A stretch of 8,482 nt of DNA from Rickettsiales bacterium (lineage in GTDB: Bacteria; Pseudomonadota; Alphaproteobacteria; Rickettsiales; CANDYO01), in assembly GCA_947424995.1 (NCBI GenBank), contig CANDYO010000085.1, positions 1-8,482 of the forward strand. Reading direction: 5' to 3'. The notes beneath the pieces are model-generated. The model was not told where the DNA came from. It searched no databases and was given only the letters and a program-made list of their open reading frames with translations. Both the position numbers and the translations under genes were made by a program. This document shows positions 6,990 through 8,482 of the stretch, piece after piece. Numbering within the stretch: the first letter of the stretch is position 1; every line of letters starts with the position of its first letter.

Positions 6990-8026
6990 TGGCTTTCTTT
7001 ACTGCCAGCATTGGTAATTTTAATAAATTGAGCATTTTGTTGTAAATCGCTAAGATTTGCAGCGCCATTATATCCCATGCCTGAGCGTAAACCACCAACT
7101 AATTGGTACAAGATATCAGCAACCGGGCCTTTATAAGCTACTGATCCTTCAATGCCTTCAGCAACAAATTTACCTTGTCTTTTATGTTGAAAATAGCGCT
7201 CATCACTGCCACCAGCAATGGCTCCTAATGACCCCATCCCGCGGTATGATTTATATTGTTTATTATCAATAGTGATTATATCTCCTGGCGCTTCATCAGT
7301 ACCTGCAAGCATTCCACCTAACATCACTGCATGAGCACCAGCTGCGATAGCTTTAACTATATCGCCAGAATAGCGCATGCCACCATCAGCGATAATGCCG
7401 ACATCAAATCCTCTTAGTGCTTTAGCTACCAGCATGATAGCAGTTAAGGCTGGGACTCCCACTCCTGAAATTATTCTGGTAGTGCAAATTGATCCTGGGC
7501 CAATCCCAACTTTAACGATATCTGCTCCAGCTTCAGCTAAAGCCAGAGCTGCTTCACCAGTTGCGATATTACCAGCAACTAGAGTGATATTTGGATAAGT
7601 GATTTTAAACCATTTGACACATTCGATTACTAATTTTGAATGACCATGCGCAGTGTCTATAATTACTAGGTCAACACCTGCGTCAACTAGCATTTTGATT
7701 CTTGTTTGACCAATTTCGCTATAATCATGGCTTATTGCAGCGCCAACTAGATTAGCGTTATCTTCATCTTTAACTTGTTTGATGATTGTAGCTTGTTTTT
7801 CAGCAGACATGTTTTTATGGATAATTGCGATGCCTCCAGCTTTAGCCATAGCGATCGCCATTTGATATTCGCTGACTGTATCCATAGCAGCAGATAAAAT
7901 TGGTATTTTAAGATTTATTTTTTTAGATAGTCGCGTTGAAATATCAACATCAGTAGGTAAAATTTGAGAATATTGTGGAATTAAAAGTACGTCGTCGAAG
8001 GTTAGTGCTTCGGATATTTGAGTCAT
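6938..8026 (-). CDS. guaB: IMP dehydrogenase lacking the CBS domains
   Basis: GuaB oxidises IMP to XMP with NAD+, the first committed step to guanine nucleotides. The 362-residue protein is a complete catalytic barrel: LTFDDVLLIP (8-17), SAAMDTVSE (45-53), GIAIIHKNMS (65-74), IDTAHGHS (123-130), the K+ and catalytic-Cys loop GIGPGSICTTR (174-184, Cys181), ADGGMRYSGD (213-222), GGMLAGTDEAPG (237-248), YRGMGSLGA (261-269), and the flap with RY (277-278) and EGIEG (290-294). It ends with ESHVHD. Most bacterial enzymes have about 490 residues because a pair of CBS domains is inserted after the HKNMS segment. Here KQVKDEDN (84-90) runs straight into LVGAA, so the whole module is absent with the core intact. 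CBS-free IMPDHs are known, for example in Cryptosporidium. The ATG at 8026 has GGAG 10 nt upstream. It is the first gene of the gua operon. Confidence 0.95.
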   Translation of the reverse strand: MTQISEALTFDDVLLIPQYSQILPTDVDISTRLSKKINLKIPILSAAMDTVSEYQMAIAMAKAGGIAIIHKNMSAEKQATIIKQVKDEDNANLVGAAISHDYSEIGQTRIKMLVDAGVDLVIIDTAHGHSKLVIECVKWFKITYPNITLVAGNIATGEAALALAEAGADIVKVGIGPGSICTTRIISGVGVPALTAIMLVAKALRGFDVGIIADGGMRYSGDIVKAIAAGAHAVMLGGMLAGTDEAPGDIITIDNKQYKSYRGMGSLGAIAGGSDERYFQHKRQGKFVAEGIEGSVAYKGPVADILYQLVGGLRSGMGYNGAANLSDLQQNAQFIKITNAGSKESHVHDMAFAQEAPNYKCK

Positions 8027-8036
8027 TTATTGAAAG

Positions 8037-8040
8037 CTCC
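8037..8040 (-). promoter_or_regulatory. Ribosome binding site of guaB
   Basis: GGAG on the minus strand is 10 nt before the ATG at 8026. It supports this start, which also gives the conserved N-terminus leading to LTFDDVLL. Confidence 0.65.
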
Positions 8041-8062
8041 GATTAGAAGATTTCATGAGAAT

Positions 8063-8089
8063 ACTATACTAAAATAAAGATAAGCACAA
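8063..8089 (-). promoter_or_regulatory. Candidate promoter of the gua operon
   Basis: On the minus strand TTGTGC (8089-8084) and TATAGT (8068-8063) are 15 bp apart. They lie between the end of the small interrupted ORF and guaB, about 37 bp before the guaB ATG. The spacer is short and the local DNA is AT-rich, so the support is weak. Confidence 0.33.
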
Positions 8090-8111
8090 GTATTTTATTT
8101 ATAAAATTTTA

Positions 8112-8360
8112 CTAACAGCCACAAACCCATTGGTTATCTACGGATTCGCAAAGTTTTCCAGTGCATTCTGGAAGGCTTTCAAAATAATATTCTTAGTATT
8201 GATTTGTAGGATAGTATTCGTCTAAGAATAAATTATTAGGTATGGGATTAATAATATAATCATTATTATTAGGATATAGAAGTAATTTTTCTAGATAATC
8301 CGAGCTTAATCTTGGGTTAATATTGAGAGAGTTTACTAAGTCTTCTGGGTTTATAGACAT
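8112..8360 (-). pseudogene. Small ORF with an in-frame TAA; cysteine-containing tail
   Basis: From the ATG at 8360 the minus strand encodes 55 residues (MSINPEDLVNSLNI... to ...YYPTNQY) and then TAA at 8195-8193. The same frame stays open for another 26 codons to TAG at 8114-8112, giving ESLPECTGKLCESVDNQ and ending WVCGC. All four cysteines lie after the TAA, in a stretch rich in charged and aromatic residues. I do not recognise the protein. The first part is acidic and rich in Asn, Pro and Leu. Simplest reading: a gene of about 82 codons broken by one nonsense change. Alternatives are a true 55-residue protein, stop readthrough, or a sequencing error. An in-frame TAA just before the ATG excludes a longer N-terminus. 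No strong ribosome site is seen. The orientation is the same as the gua operon. Confidence 0.45.
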
Positions 8361-8407
8361 AATTTAAATACCACTTTACAAGTGTATAGAATGCATAAGC
8401 TTATTTT

Positions 8408-8435
8408 ATCTGTTAATTATACCTAATCAACAGAT
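8408..8435. promoter_or_regulatory. 28-bp dyad over a candidate -10 box, upstream of the small ORF
   Basis: The arms ATCTGTTAATTA (8408-8419) and TAATCAACAGAT (8424-8435) are complementary at 11 of 12 positions around TACC. A minus-strand TATAAT (8421-8416) lies in the centre, about 55 bp before the ATG at 8360. No good -35 box is placed for it. Symmetry over a -10 box is typical of a repressor operator. There is no T-run on either side to suggest a terminator. The rest of the stretch from 8361 to 8482 shows no gene. Confidence 0.4.
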
Positions 8436-8482
8436 TTATCATGTGTGTTTATTGTTAATTGAAAATTATATACAATATTGGT

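Noticed and set aside
6799..7017. + strand ORFs over the gua junction (also 6575-6781)
   Set aside because: They are antisense to the repeat, guaB and guaA, with no recognisable features; one merely contains the duplicated segment.
8193..8195. Recoding of the in-frame stop as selenocysteine
   Set aside because: The codon is TAA, not TGA, and no selenocysteine insertion element is visible.

Overview
The window comes from an AT-rich bacterial chromosome. Gene content and protein style (TilS, a YgjP-like metallopeptidase, an Uup-type ABC-F protein) suggest a host-associated alphaproteobacterium of the Rickettsiales type. This is an inference from motifs and base composition, not a database match. 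There are no tRNA, rRNA, CRISPR or transposase genes.

Layout. The 3' part of tilS (+ strand) runs in from the left edge and is followed by a composite palindromic repeat (638-755). A minus-strand zinc metallopeptidase gene (800-1528) is divergent from a + strand ABC-F ATPase gene of the Uup type (1643-3460). A second, larger palindromic element (3481-3669) lies between that gene and a convergent minus-strand operon. Read on the minus strand the operon is guaB (8026 to 6938), a chimeric 99-codon ORF made by a local duplication and a repeat insertion (6935 to 6636), guaA (6633 to 5080), and an adenosine-deaminase-like gene (5076 to 3724). The right end holds a small ORF interrupted by one in-frame TAA (8360 to 8112) and, upstream of it, a 28-bp dyad over a possible promoter.

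How the genes work together. GuaB (IMP to XMP) and GuaA (XMP to GMP) form the guanine-nucleotide branch. The deaminase-family protein, whose start is 3 bp from the guaA stop, would feed deaminated purine towards it if it acts on adenosine. GuaB is naturally short and lacks the CBS (Bateman) regulatory module. The deaminase keeps its zinc ligands but differs from adenosine deaminase at two substrate-contacting positions, so its substrate is open.

The most unusual part is the guaB-guaA junction. A 66-bp segment covering the guaB tail and guaA start is present twice (88% identical, 302 bp apart), with a palindromic repeat between the copies. As a result guaB stop, chimeric ORF start, chimeric ORF stop and guaA start are joined by two identical 2-bp gaps, and the inserted DNA has no stop codon in the linking frame. 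The three palindromic elements share a REPIN-like plan: GTCA-hairpin-CCAG, linker, CTGG-hairpin-TGAC, with variable hairpins. All three sit exactly at gene boundaries.
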